Under the pieces are notes generated by a model. It was not told the origin of the DNA. It saw only the letters and a list, made by a program, of their open reading frames with translations, and searched no databases. This document shows, in pieces, positions 9,107 through 18,887 of a DNA stretch of 27,677 bases. Each line of letters starts with the position of its first letter. Position 1 is the first letter of the stretch. Made by a program: the position numbers and the translations under genes. The DNA is from Intrasporangium_A sp039812505 (GTDB lineage: Bacteria > Actinomycetota > Actinomycetes > Actinomycetales > Dermatophilaceae), in NCBI RefSeq assembly GCF_039812505.1, contig NZ_JBDIAQ010000036.1, positions 1 through 27,677 of the forward strand, written 5' to 3'.

Positions 9107-10540
9107 GTGAAGCGCTCGAGGCGGCGCCTCCCGCTCGTCGTGGCCGGGACCTGCCTCGCGGTGCTGCTCGGCTACGCGGCCCTCGACGCCGGCGGCATCG
9201 TCCCCGGCGTCCTGACGACCAGTCCGCTCCCACCGCCTGCGCCGACCGCGACGCCGGGCACGCGCACGCTGCCCGTCGTGCCCCAGCCCACCCCCTCCAC
9301 GTCGGTCGGTATGCCGCTCAGCCCGCTCTCGGGGGCCGGCTCGGCGCCCAGCGCGGCCGGCGTGCGCAAGAAGCTCGACCCCGTGCTGGCGCTGCCCGCG
9401 CTGGCGGACGCCTCGTTCGTGGTGCGCGACGGGCAGACCGGGACCGTCCTGCTCGACGAGCACGGTGCCCGGCCCCGGGTGCCGGCCTCCACGACCAAGC
9501 TGCTGTCCGCGGCCGCGATCGGGCAGGTCTTCGGGCCCGGCGAAGTGCTGACGACGCGGGTCGTGCGGGGCGCGAGCGCCGGCTCGGTCGTGCTCGTGGC
9601 CGGCGGTGACTCGCTGCTCGCCCCGGGCCGGGGCAGGCCTGCCGCGGTGGCCGGTCACGCCGGCCTGGCCGACCTCGCCGACCAGGTCGCCAAGGCCCTG
9701 CGGACGGCCGGGACCGAGCGGGTCACCGTCTCGGTCGACCTCGGCTACGCCGCCGGACCGCTGGTCGCCCCGACGTGGTCCCCCTCGTTCCGGCCCGACG
9801 GCGTCACCGGGGCGGTGGCGATGCTCGGCCGGTCCGACCAGCGGGCCCTGCCGGGCAGGCCGGGCCCGGCGGACCCGGTCGAGTCCACGCTCGACGCCTT
9901 CGTGGCGCGGCTGGACGAGACAGGAGTGGCCGCGCGCAAGGCAGCCTCGCCCCGGACCAGTGCTCCCGCCGACGCCCCGGTCCTCGGGTCGGTGCGGTCC
10001 GCGCCGGTCCTCGACCAGCTGGCACTGGCGCTGACCGAGTCGGACAACGCCCTGACCGAGATCCTCGCCCGGCAGGCCGCCTACCGCGCCGCGGCCGGCA
10101 CCTCCTTCGCCGACGTCGGGGCCTGGGTCGTGGCGCGGGTCGCCGAGCTGGGCGTCCCCGTGACGGGGGCGAGCCTGCGCGACGCGAGCGGGCTGTCGCG
10201 CCAGAACCGGGTCACCGCGCTGCTGCTGACGGACCTGCTCGCCAAGGCCTACGACGGGAGACACCTGTCGCTCGCCCGCGCGTTCGAGGGCCTGCCGGTC
10301 GCCGGGCTCAGCGGCACCCTGGCGGACCGGTACCGCTCCGGCGCAGGCCACGACGCGGCCGGCCGGGCCCGGGCCAAGACGGGCACGTTGACCGGTGTCG
10401 ACGCGCTGGCCGGCAACGTCGTGGACGACGACGGCCACCTGCTCGTCTACGCGGGGCTGGTGGCCGAGGCCCCGGCCGAGCAGGCGCGCGCCGGGCTCGA
10501 CCGGTTCGTCGGCACGCTGGCCGCGTGCGGCTGCCGTTGA
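9107..10540 (+). CDS. dacB: D-alanyl-D-alanine carboxypeptidase/endopeptidase (PBP4 type, family S13)
   Basis: A secreted or membrane-anchored penicillin-binding protein of 477 residues that trims peptidoglycan cross-links. An N-terminal Arg-rich end and hydrophobic segment (about residues 8-28) form a signal anchor, followed by a Pro/Thr-rich linker (about 38-75). Catalytic motifs are complete: ASTTK with the nucleophile Ser128 and Lys131, SDN (312-314) and KTG (424-426). The stretch DASGLSRQNRVT is the family's typical signature before the third motif. Start: GTG at 9107, preceded by GGCGGGAG. The frame is open further upstream, but that part lies inside the ppa gene on the other strand and looks random. 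Single gene, divergent from ppa. Confidence 0.93.
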   Translation: MKRSRRRLPLVVAGTCLAVLLGYAALDAGGIVPGVLTTSPLPPPAPTATPGTRTLPVVPQPTPSTSVGMPLSPLSGAGSAPSAAGVRKKLDPVLALPALADASFVVRDGQTGTVLLDEHGARPRVPASTTKLLSAAAIGQVFGPGEVLTTRVVRGASAGSVVLVAGGDSLLAPGRGRPAAVAGHAGLADLADQVAKALRTAGTERVTVSVDLGYAAGPLVAPTWSPSFRPDGVTGAVAMLGRSDQRALPGRPGPADPVESTLDAFVARLDETGVAARKAASPRTSAPADAPVLGSVRSAPVLDQLALALTESDNALTEILARQAAYRAAAGTSFADVGAWVVARVAELGVPVTGASLRDASGLSRQNRVTALLLTDLLAKAYDGRHLSLARAFEGLPVAGLSGTLADRYRSGAGHDAAGRARAKTGTLTGVDALAGNVVDDDGHLLVYAGLVAEAPAEQARAGLDRFVGTLAACGCR

Positions 10541-10662
10541 CCGCTCGACCGGCCGCTCGTGCCCGCTCGATCCCGGCGTAGGTGCCCGCTCGACCCGGAC
10601 GTCAGGACCCGTTCGACCGGGAGGCGGTTCCCCGCCCGGGGCACGGGGGTAAGGTCCCCCGG

Positions 10663-10688
10663 GGAACGAACAGCCAACACACCGCGTT
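10663..10688 (+). promoter_or_regulatory. SigR/SigH-type promoter before the DUF2342 metalloprotease
   Basis: GGAAC (10663-10667), an 18-nt spacer and GTT (10686-10688) match the GGAA[T/C]-N18-GTT promoter of the actinobacterial thiol/heat-stress sigma factors SigR and SigH. The start would fall about 65 nt before the ATG at 10763. The rest of the 222-bp gap (10541-10762) holds imperfect repeats of CCGCTCGACC (10541-10617) and a small hairpin at 10644-10661. Confidence 0.5.
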
Positions 10689-10762
10689 TGTTCGGGTGAC
10701 TGCCCCGCGACCGGGGCGGGACTCGAGGACGAGACCGAGAAGAGACGGGCGAGAGACTCAGC

Positions 10763-11839
10763 ATGAGCGAATCGACCAGGCTCCCGGCGAAGGCCGGCGG
10801 GGCGGCATACGTCGACTACGAGTTCGCGAAGCGCACGGGGCAGGTCATCACCAAGGCCGGCCCACAGGTCAGCTACGAGGAGGCCGCGCAGATCGTCACC
10901 GACCTGCGGGCCGCGGCCGCCGAGGCCGTCGAACCGGTCGCCGAGACGTCCGGGATGCGCGCCCCGGACGCGGCGCCGACCCCGCTCGTGGTCGACCGGG
11001 CCGGGTGGATCGCGGCGAACGTCGACTCCTTCCAGGCGATGCTGACACCGGTCGTCGACAAGCTCGTCACGGCGCGCAAGGTCGACCTGGGGCCGGCCGC
11101 CACCGCGATCGGCGGCAAGGTCACCGGGGCCGAGATCGGCGGGCTGCTCTCCTTCCTGTCCAGCAAGGTGCTGGGCCAGTACGACCTGGCCCCCGGCGGC
11201 ATCCCGCGGCTGCTGCTGGTGGCACCCAACATCGTGCAGGTCGAGCGGCAGCTCGGCGTCGACCCGCACGACTTCCGGCGCTGGGTCGCGATGCACGAGG
11301 AGACCCACCGCGTGCAGTTCACCGCCGTGCCGTGGCTGCGCGAGCACGTGGTCGCCGAGACGCAGCGGCTGGCGGTCGACCTGGCGCCCACCCCGGAGGA
11401 CGTCCTCGCCCGGCTCCAGCAGCTGGCGACGCGCCTGCCCGAGGTGATCCGGTCCGGGGAGGGGCTCGGCCAGCTCTTCGCGACCGAGGAGCAGCGGGCG
11501 AGGATCGCCGACCTCACCGCGGTCATGTCCCTGCTGGAGGGTCACGCCGACGTGGTCATGGACGACGTCGGTCCCCGCGTCATCCCGACCGTGGCCGAGA
11601 TCCGGGCCAAGTTCGACCGGCGCCGGGCGAGCTCGGTCGGCATCGACCGGCTGCTGCGCAAGCTGCTCGGTCTCGAGGCGAAGCTGCGGCAGTACCGCGA
11701 CGGGGCCGGGTTCGTGCGGGCCGTCACCGACGCGGTCGGCCGCGACGGCCTGGCGCAGGTGTGGACCTCCCCGCAGACCCTGCCGCGCGCCACCGAGATC
11801 CTCGACCCCGCTGCCTGGGTGCGGCGCGTGCACGGCTGA
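10763..11839 (+). CDS. Zinc-dependent metalloprotease, DUF2342 family
   Basis: A protein of 358 residues of the actinobacterial DUF2342 family, often annotated as zinc-dependent metalloprotease or F420-associated hydrolase. The zinc motif HEETH is at 178-182 within FRRWVAMHEETHRVQF. A second conserved block, LLEGHADVVMDDVG (about 258-270), is likely to supply a further ligand. No signal peptide or membrane segment is evident, so it is probably cytoplasmic. The physiological substrate is not known to me. ATG start at 10763. tilS follows after 11 nt, so the two are probably co-transcribed, matching the conserved order next to tilS-hpt-ftsH in actinomycetes. A candidate stress-sigma promoter lies upstream. 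Confidence 0.88.
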   Translation: MSESTRLPAKAGGAAYVDYEFAKRTGQVITKAGPQVSYEEAAQIVTDLRAAAAEAVEPVAETSGMRAPDAAPTPLVVDRAGWIAANVDSFQAMLTPVVDKLVTARKVDLGPAATAIGGKVTGAEIGGLLSFLSSKVLGQYDLAPGGIPRLLLVAPNIVQVERQLGVDPHDFRRWVAMHEETHRVQFTAVPWLREHVVAETQRLAVDLAPTPEDVLARLQQLATRLPEVIRSGEGLGQLFATEEQRARIADLTAVMSLLEGHADVVMDDVGPRVIPTVAEIRAKFDRRRASSVGIDRLLRKLLGLEAKLRQYRDGAGFVRAVTDAVGRDGLAQVWTSPQTLPRATEILDPAAWVRRVHG

Positions 11840-11850
11840 GGGTGAGCACC

Positions 11851-12846
11851 GTGACCGGACCGGACCCCGCCGTCGCAGCCGCCCGGCTCGCCGTACGCGC
11901 CCAGCTCAGGGACGTGCCCGAGGGATCGCTCGTGATCGCCGCGGTCTCCGGCGGCACCGACTCGATGGCGCTGGCCGCCGCGCTCGCCTTCGAGGCCCCC
12001 CACGCCGGGCTGCGCGGCGGGGCGGTGATCGTCGACCACCAGCTGCAGGACGAGTCGAGCACCGTGGCCCAGCGCGCGGCCGTGACCTGCCGCCAGCTCG
12101 GACTGGCGCCCGTCGAGATCGACGCCGCCGACGTCCCGACGACCGGAGCCGGGCCCGAGGCCGACGCCCGCAACGCCCGGTACGCCGCGCTCGAGTCGGC
12201 GGCCGACCGGCTCGGCGCCGCGCTGATCATGGTCGGCCACACCCGCGACGACCAGGCCGAGCAGGTCCTGCTGGGGCTGGCCCGCGGCTCGGGCGCCCGG
12301 TCCCTGTCCGGTATGCCGGTGCGCCGCGGCCGGGTGGTGCGCCCGTTCCTCGCCCTGCCCCGGGCCACGACCCGGGCCGTCTGCGCCGCCCACGGGATCG
12401 AGCCCTGGGAGGACCCGCACAACGGTGACGAGTCGTTCCGCCGGGTCCGGGCCCGCAAGGTGCTCCAGATCCTCGAGGACGAGCTCGGCCCCGGCTTCGG
12501 GGCGGCCCTCGCCCGGTCCGCCGACCTGCTCCGCGAGGACGCCGACCACCTCGAGGAGCTCGCCCGCCGGGCCCGGGCCGGGCTGCCGAACGCCCCCGGC
12601 CATCCCGGGGTCGACCTCGACGCGCTCGCCGCGCTGCCCCGCGCGATCCGCACCCGGGTCTGGCGCATCCTCGCCTCCGAGGCCGGAGCGCCGATCGGCG
12701 ACGTGTCCGCGGCCCACGTCGAGTCGCTCGACGCGCTGCTGACCTCGTGGCACGGACAGGGTCCGCTGCACGTGCCCGGAGGGATCGCGGTCGCCCGTGA
12801 CGCGGGCTCCATCCGGTTCAGCCCGACGGCCCTGGCCGGGCACTGA
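11851..12846 (+). CDS. tilS: tRNA(Ile)-lysidine synthase
   Basis: Modifies the wobble cytidine of the CAU-anticodon tRNA-Ile to lysidine with ATP and lysine, so that AUA codons are read correctly; cytoplasmic and usually essential. 331 residues. Seen: the PP-loop SGGTDS (33-38) for ATP, VDHQLQ (the position of the usual VDHGLR), ARNARYAAL, VGHTRDDQAE for tRNA/ATP contacts, and RPFLALPRATTRAVCAAHGI. The actinobacterial short form lacks the long C-terminal domain of E. coli TilS, and this length agrees. The GTG at 11851 has GAGGG 8 nt upstream; the in-frame GTG at 11842 is possible but has a poorer ribosome binding site. It is followed by a strong hairpin before hpt. Confidence 0.95.
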   Translation: MTGPDPAVAAARLAVRAQLRDVPEGSLVIAAVSGGTDSMALAAALAFEAPHAGLRGGAVIVDHQLQDESSTVAQRAAVTCRQLGLAPVEIDAADVPTTGAGPEADARNARYAALESAADRLGAALIMVGHTRDDQAEQVLLGLARGSGARSLSGMPVRRGRVVRPFLALPRATTRAVCAAHGIEPWEDPHNGDESFRRVRARKVLQILEDELGPGFGAALARSADLLREDADHLEELARRARAGLPNAPGHPGVDLDALAALPRAIRTRVWRILASEAGAPIGDVSAAHVESLDALLTSWHGQGPLHVPGGIAVARDAGSIRFSPTALAGH

Positions 12847-12862
12847 CAACGGCCCGCGCCGT

Positions 12863-12886
12863 CCGGCCGGGCACACCCCCGGCCGG
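12863..12886 (+). terminator. Hairpin after tilS
   Basis: A perfect 9-bp stem, CCGGCCGGG (12863-12871) with CCCGGCCGG (12878-12886), and a 6-nt loop, 17 nt after the tilS stop. There is no T-tract. It suggests hpt has its own promoter in 12887-12960, where TTGAAT at 12904 is a weak -10-like match. Confidence 0.5.
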
Positions 12887-12970
12887 CACCCCACGAGTGC
12901 GGTTGAATGGGCTGCGCAGGGCCCGGCGCACCGAGGCGGGCCGGCCCACCGCCATACCGAGGAGCCGTCA

Positions 12971-13525
12971 GTGGACCGCGAGCACATGGGAGCCGACCTC
13001 GCCAAGGTCCTCCTGACCGAGCAGCAGATCCAGGCCCGGCTCGCCGAGCTGGCCGAGCAGATCTGGCGTGACTACGAGGGCAAGGACCTGCTGCTGGTCG
13101 GTGTCCTCAAGGGCGCCGTCGTCGTCATGGCCGACCTGATGCGGGCGCTGCCGGGCACCGCCCCGATGGACTGGATGGCCGTGTCGTCCTACGGCTCCGG
13201 GACCAAGAGCTCCGGGGTCGTGCGGATCCTGAAGGACCTCGACTCGGACATCACCGGCAAGGACGTGCTGATCGTCGAGGACATCATCGACTCCGGCCTG
13301 ACCCTGTCGTGGATCCGGGCCAACCTCGAGTCGCGCAAGCCGGCCTCCGTGGAGATCTGCACCCTGCTGCGCAAGCCCGACGTCGTCAAGGTCGACATCC
13401 CGGTCAAGTACGTCGGGTTCGACATCCCCAACGAGTTCGTCGTCGGATACGGGCTCGACTACGCGGAGAAGTACCGCAACCTGCGCTGCGTCGGCACGCT
13501 CGCGCCGCACGTCTACGAACCCTGA
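12971..13525 (+). CDS. hpt: Hypoxanthine phosphoribosyltransferase
   Basis: Purine salvage: transfers phosphoribose from PRPP to hypoxanthine or guanine in the cytoplasm. 184 residues, the usual length. Seen: LLLVGVLKGAVVVMADL (pyrophosphate-loop region), SSYGSGTKSSG (flexible loop II) and the PRPP-binding motif VLIVEDIIDSGLTL, then the family's C-terminal VVGYGLDYAEKYRNL. Start: GTG at 12971, with GAGGAG about 7 nt upstream. In most bacteria hpt is directly followed by ftsH; here a two-gene insert (13632-15995) separates them. Confidence 0.96.
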   Translation: MDREHMGADLAKVLLTEQQIQARLAELAEQIWRDYEGKDLLLVGVLKGAVVVMADLMRALPGTAPMDWMAVSSYGSGTKSSGVVRILKDLDSDITGKDVLIVEDIIDSGLTLSWIRANLESRKPASVEICTLLRKPDVVKVDIPVKYVGFDIPNEFVVGYGLDYAEKYRNLRCVGTLAPHVYEP

Positions 13526-13585
13526 GGTCACCGAACCCGGCCCCGGCCAGGCCCGGCCCCGGCCGTGTCATCCAGTGGACACCCC

Positions 13586-13612
13586 GGAATAGCGCGGCGC
13601 CTCGCCTCCGTT
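13586..13612 (+). promoter_or_regulatory. SigR/SigH-type promoter before the PrpD/ComA-like pair
   Basis: GGAAT (13586-13590), a 19-nt spacer and GTT (13610-13612) fit the stress-sigma consensus with one extra spacer base. Transcription would start around 13618-13620, immediately ahead of the AGGAGG ribosome binding site (13622-13627), so the leader would be very short. Two direct copies of CCCGGCCCCGGCC lie upstream (13536-13548 and 13552-13564). Confidence 0.5.
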
Positions 13613-13631
13613 GCCCTGCACAGGAGGAGAG

Positions 13632-15011
13632 ATGATGGCCGAGGTCGACCGGCTAGCCGATTTCGTCGTTGGAACCGACTGGGCCCAGCTCAGCAAACAG
13701 GCGAGCGAGCAGCTCGCCATCCGGGTACTCGACACGATCGGGGTGGCGGTGGCCGCCCTGGACGCCGGGCCCACCAGGGCGGTCCGCGCCCTGACCGAAC
13801 AGCTCGGGGGGACCGGTTCGGCCACCCTGATCGGCGGCGGGGCCGCGCCGCCGGACCGCGCCGCCTTCTACAACACCGCGCTCTCGCGCTACCTCGACTT
13901 CATGGACAGCTACCTGGCACCCGGCGAGACCTGCCACCCGTCCGACAACGTCGGCGCGGTGCTCGCCGCCGCCGAGAGCGTCGGCGCCTCCGGCCGGGAC
14001 TTCCTGACCGCGCTGGCCGTCGCCTACCAGGTGCAGACCCGCCTGTCGGACGTGGCGCCCGTGCGGGCCCGCGGCTTCGACCACACCGTGCAGGGCGCGT
14101 ATGCCGTCCCCGCCGGCGTGTCCCGGGCGCTTGGCCTGTCGGCCGAACAGACCGCCAACGCCATAGCGATCTCCGGGACCGCGAACAACGCGCTGCGGGT
14201 CACCCGCACCGGCGACCTGTCGAACTGGAAGGGCCTGGCCTACCCGCAGGTGGCCAAGGAGGGCGTGCACGCCGCGCTGCTCGCCCGCGCCGGCATCACC
14301 GGCCCGCGGCAGGTCTTCGAGGGCAACAAGGGGTTCCGCCAGACCATCGCAGGCGACTTCGAGATCGACTGGTCGGCCGAGGACCTCGAGGGCGTCACCC
14401 GCACGATCGTCAAGAAGCACAACGCCGAGATCCACTCGCAGACCACGCTCGAGGCCGCCATCGAGATCGCCCGCCGCCCCGGCTTCGACCCGGCGCGCAT
14501 CCGGCGCGTCGGCGTCACCACGTTCCAGGTCGCCTACGACATCATCGGCGGCGGCGAGGAGGGCGACAAGCGCTCGATCCGCACCAAGGAGGAGGCCGAC
14601 CACTCGCTGCCCTACCTGGTCGCCGTCGCGCTGCTCGACGGGGTGGTCGAGCCCGCCCAGTTCGCCCCGGACCGGGTCGTCGCCGCCGACGTGCAGGCGC
14701 TGCTGGGCCGCGTGCAGATCAGCCCCGACGACGGGTTCACCGCCCGGTTCCCGCAGGAGATGCCGAGCCGGGTCGAGGTCGAGATGGACGACGGCACCAC
14801 GCTCACGGCCTCCGCCTCCTCGTACCTGGGGGCCCGCACCGACCCGCTCGACTGGTCCGCCGCGATGGAGAAGTACCGCCGGCTCGTGGTCCCCTTCACC
14901 GGACCGGAGCTGGCCGAGGCGGTCGCGGAGGCGGTGCGCACGCTCGACGAACGCCCCGTCACCGTAATGACCACGCTGCTGGCGCAGGTGCCGCTCGCAC
15001 GCACGTCATGA
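13632..15011 (+). CDS. MmgE/PrpD family protein (2-methylcitrate dehydratase-like)
   Basis: A protein of 459 residues, the normal length for the MmgE/PrpD superfamily, which includes 2-methylcitrate dehydratase, cis-aconitate decarboxylase and iminodisuccinate epimerase. Seen: RVLDTIGVAVAALDAG near the N-terminus, YNTALSRYLDFMDSY followed by the His of CHPSDN (family active-site region), GFDHTVQGAYAVPAG, and WKGLAYPQVAKEGVHAALLA with GITGPRQVFEGNKGF, the most typical block of the family. No prpB or prpC is nearby, so a methylcitrate-cycle role is not supported; the true substrate is unknown. An excellent AGGAGG precedes ATG-ATG; 13635 is the alternative start with slightly better spacing. Its partner is the ComA/HSA32-like gene 132 bp downstream. 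Cytoplasmic. Confidence 0.88.
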   Translation: MMAEVDRLADFVVGTDWAQLSKQASEQLAIRVLDTIGVAVAALDAGPTRAVRALTEQLGGTGSATLIGGGAAPPDRAAFYNTALSRYLDFMDSYLAPGETCHPSDNVGAVLAAAESVGASGRDFLTALAVAYQVQTRLSDVAPVRARGFDHTVQGAYAVPAGVSRALGLSAEQTANAIAISGTANNALRVTRTGDLSNWKGLAYPQVAKEGVHAALLARAGITGPRQVFEGNKGFRQTIAGDFEIDWSAEDLEGVTRTIVKKHNAEIHSQTTLEAAIEIARRPGFDPARIRRVGVTTFQVAYDIIGGGEEGDKRSIRTKEEADHSLPYLVAVALLDGVVEPAQFAPDRVVAADVQALLGRVQISPDDGFTARFPQEMPSRVEVEMDDGTTLTASASSYLGARTDPLDWSAAMEKYRRLVVPFTGPELAEAVAEAVRTLDERPVTVMTTLLAQVPLARTS

Positions 15012-15143
15012 CGCGCCCGCCCCGACCGGACCCGTCACTGACGACCCGCCCCCCACAGACCACGGCCCCGCCGCCCGACCCGGGCGGCCGGCCCAGAGAC
15101 GTCGGAGATCCCGACGAAGCAACACCCACGAGAGGGGTTGTCC

Positions 15144-15995
15144 ATGACAACCACCACAAACACGAACCCGAGCACCACCAGCTTCGAGTTCATCCCCCGC
15201 GCCTACCGGCCGGCCAAGCCACGCAGCTTCGGCCTGACCGAGGTGCGCGGCCCGTACTACTCCACCTACGGCACCCGGCACCTGGCCGACGTCCTCGAGG
15301 TCGCCGGTCAGTGGGTCGACGGCGTCAAGTGGGCCGGCGGGTCCTTCGCCCTGCTGCCCCGTGAGCAGGTGCGCGCCTTCAGCGACCTCGCCCACGAGCA
15401 CGACGCCTACATCTCCTCCGGCGGCTGGCTCGAGACCGTCCTGCGCTACGGCCCGGACGCGGTCGAGCACTACCTGAAGGAGGCCAAGGAGGTCGGCTTC
15501 GACGTCATCGAGATCTCGACCGGCTTCCTGTCCGTCCCCACCAGCGGCCTGCTCCGGCTCGTCGAGCGGGTCGTCAGGGCGGGCCTGAAGGCCAAGCCCG
15601 AGCTCGGCATCCAGATCGGTTCCGGCGGCGACTCCGGGGTCGCCGAGCTGGCCGCCGAGACGAAGAAGGACATCGGCGACCTGGTCGACCGCGGCAAGCG
15701 GGCCCTGGAGGCCGGCGCCTCGATCATCATGATCGAGTCCGAGGGGATCACCGAGAACGTCGCCGAGTGGGACACCTCCGCCGCGGCATCGATCATGAAC
15801 GGGCTCGGTGCCCGCAACGTCATGTTCGAAGCGGCCGACCCGCCCGTCTTCGAGTGGTACGTCAAGAACTACGGCAACGAGGTCAACCTCTTCGTCGACC
15901 ACTCCCAGGTCCTGCAGCTCGAGGGCCTGCGGCAGAACATCTGGGGCAACAAGTCCACCTGGGGTCGCATCGCCAACCCCTCGCCCCAGGACTGA
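15144..15995 (+). CDS. ComA/HSA32-like phosphosulfolactate synthase family protein
   Basis: A TIM-barrel protein of 283 residues in the family of archaeal ComA, which adds sulfite to phosphoenolpyruvate in coenzyme M synthesis, and plant HSA32, a heat-stress-associated protein. Seen: TEVRGPYYSTYGTRHLADVL, VDGVKWAGGS (about 58-67), YISSGGWLETV, EISTGFLSVP, KPELGIQIGSGGD, IMIESEGITENV, VMFEAADPPVFEWYV and VNLFVDHSQ. The VN-x2-VDHSQ block is closer to HSA32 than to methanogen ComA as I recall them, and the Lys-containing EVGKK stretch of ComA is replaced by QIGSGG. Catalysis of the ComA reaction is therefore uncertain. The Thr-rich first dozen residues look disordered. Start: ATG at 15144 with GAGAGGGG 7 nt upstream. 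Pairs with the PrpD-like gene; a strong terminator-like hairpin follows. Confidence 0.85.
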   Translation: MTTTTNTNPSTTSFEFIPRAYRPAKPRSFGLTEVRGPYYSTYGTRHLADVLEVAGQWVDGVKWAGGSFALLPREQVRAFSDLAHEHDAYISSGGWLETVLRYGPDAVEHYLKEAKEVGFDVIEISTGFLSVPTSGLLRLVERVVRAGLKAKPELGIQIGSGGDSGVAELAAETKKDIGDLVDRGKRALEAGASIIMIESEGITENVAEWDTSAAASIMNGLGARNVMFEAADPPVFEWYVKNYGNEVNLFVDHSQVLQLEGLRQNIWGNKSTWGRIANPSPQD

Positions 15996-16010
15996 GCGAC
16001 AAACCCGCCG

Positions 16011-16054
16011 GTATGCCGCCCAGCGGGCGCGCGCTCGCCCGCTGGGCGGCATAC
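16011..16054 (+). terminator. Strong hairpin after the ComA/HSA32-like gene
   Basis: A perfect 19-bp stem, GTATGCCGCCCAGCGGGCG (16011-16029) with its complement (16036-16054), and a 6-nt loop, 15 nt after the stop codon. There is no T-tract. Each arm end is the octamer GTATGCCG/CGGCATAC discussed in the findings. It should isolate the two-gene unit from ftsH. Confidence 0.7.
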
Positions 16055-16124
16055 GGGCTGGTCACCCGGGGTAGGTAGGAAGGTGGGCCCGCCCCGCCCG
16101 GTTCGCCACGACCGGGGCGGATAC

Positions 16125-16150
16125 GGAACACTGACGTCAGCCCAGACGTT
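16125..16150 (+). promoter_or_regulatory. SigR/SigH-type promoter of ftsH
   Basis: GGAAC (16125-16129), an 18-nt spacer and GTT (16148-16150), flanked as cGGAAC...cGTTg, match the SigH/SigR consensus closely. A perfect 10-bp palindrome, CTGACGTCAG (16131-16140), sits inside the spacer and could be an additional operator. The leader to the ATG at 16211 would be about 50 nt. Confidence 0.55.
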
Positions 16151-16210
16151 GACCGATCAGCCAAGATCGCCGGACGAGCAGGAGGACCGGGGCGCGCGCC
16201 CCGCAGTTAC

Positions 16211-18313
<2,103 letters not shown>

Positions 18314-18314
18314 G

Positions 18315-18887
18315 GTGCCGGTCGACCGGGCGCGCGCCGAGCAGGCGGTCCGCGAGCTGCTCATCGCGGTCGGGGAGGACCCCGACCGCGAAGGTCTGCG
18401 CGACACCCCGGCCCGGGTGGCCCGGTCCTACGCGGAGATCTTCGCCGGCCTCGACATGACGGCCGCCGACGTGCTCGACAAGACGTTCAACATCGAGCAC
18501 GAGGAGCTCATCATCGTGCGCGACATCGAGCTGTACTCGACGTGCGAGCACCACCTCGTGCCGTTCCACGGCGTAGCGCACGTCGGCTACATCCCCGACA
18601 AGCACGGGCGGGTCACCGGCCTGTCCAAGATCGCCCGGCTCGTCGAGGTGTTCGCGCGCCGACCCCAGGTGCAGGAGCGGCTGACCTCCCAGATCGCCGA
18701 CGCCCTCGTCAAGCACCTGGGCGCCCAGGGCGTCGTCGTCGTCGTGCAGGCCGAGCACCTGTGCATGTCGATGCGCGGCATCCGCAAGCCGGGCGCCTCG
18801 ACGATCACCTCCGCGGTTCGGGGCCAGCTGCGCGACCCGGCCACCCGGGCCGAGGCCATGTCGCTCATGCTCGAGGGCACCAGGTGA
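18315..18887 (+). CDS. folE: GTP cyclohydrolase I
   Basis: The first step of folate synthesis: GTP to 7,8-dihydroneopterin triphosphate, cytoplasmic homodecamer. 190 residues. Seen: DREGLRDTPARVARSY, the zinc site CEHH (Cys77, His80) in YSTCEHHLVPF and the third ligand Cys (about 150) in EHLCMSMRG, plus GLSKIARLVEVFARRPQVQERLT, the standard family signature. The GTG at 18315 lies 1 nt after the ftsH stop, and the 3' end overlaps folP by 4 bp (GTGA), so translation is coupled along the operon. Confidence 0.97.
   Translation: MPVDRARAEQAVRELLIAVGEDPDREGLRDTPARVARSYAEIFAGLDMTAADVLDKTFNIEHEELIIVRDIELYSTCEHHLVPFHGVAHVGYIPDKHGRVTGLSKIARLVEVFARRPQVQERLTSQIADALVKHLGAQGVVVVVQAEHLCMSMRGIRKPGASTITSAVRGQLRDPATRAEAMSLMLEGTR

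Noticed and set aside
10644..10661. Terminator hairpin after dacB (CGGGGG/CCCCCG)
   Set aside because: It is over 100 bp past the dacB stop and abuts the proposed metalloprotease promoter; it could equally be promoter-proximal sequence containing TAAGGT.
8552..11833. Minus-strand open frame of over 1,000 codons opposite dacB and the metalloprotease
   Set aside because: Shadow of real plus-strand genes; the composition is dominated by Arg, Gly, Gln and His and has no family motif.
13632..15011. Methylcitrate cycle locus
   Set aside because: No prpB, prpC or acetyl/propionyl-CoA gene is nearby; the family has many activities, so 2-methylcitrate dehydratase is not supported by context.
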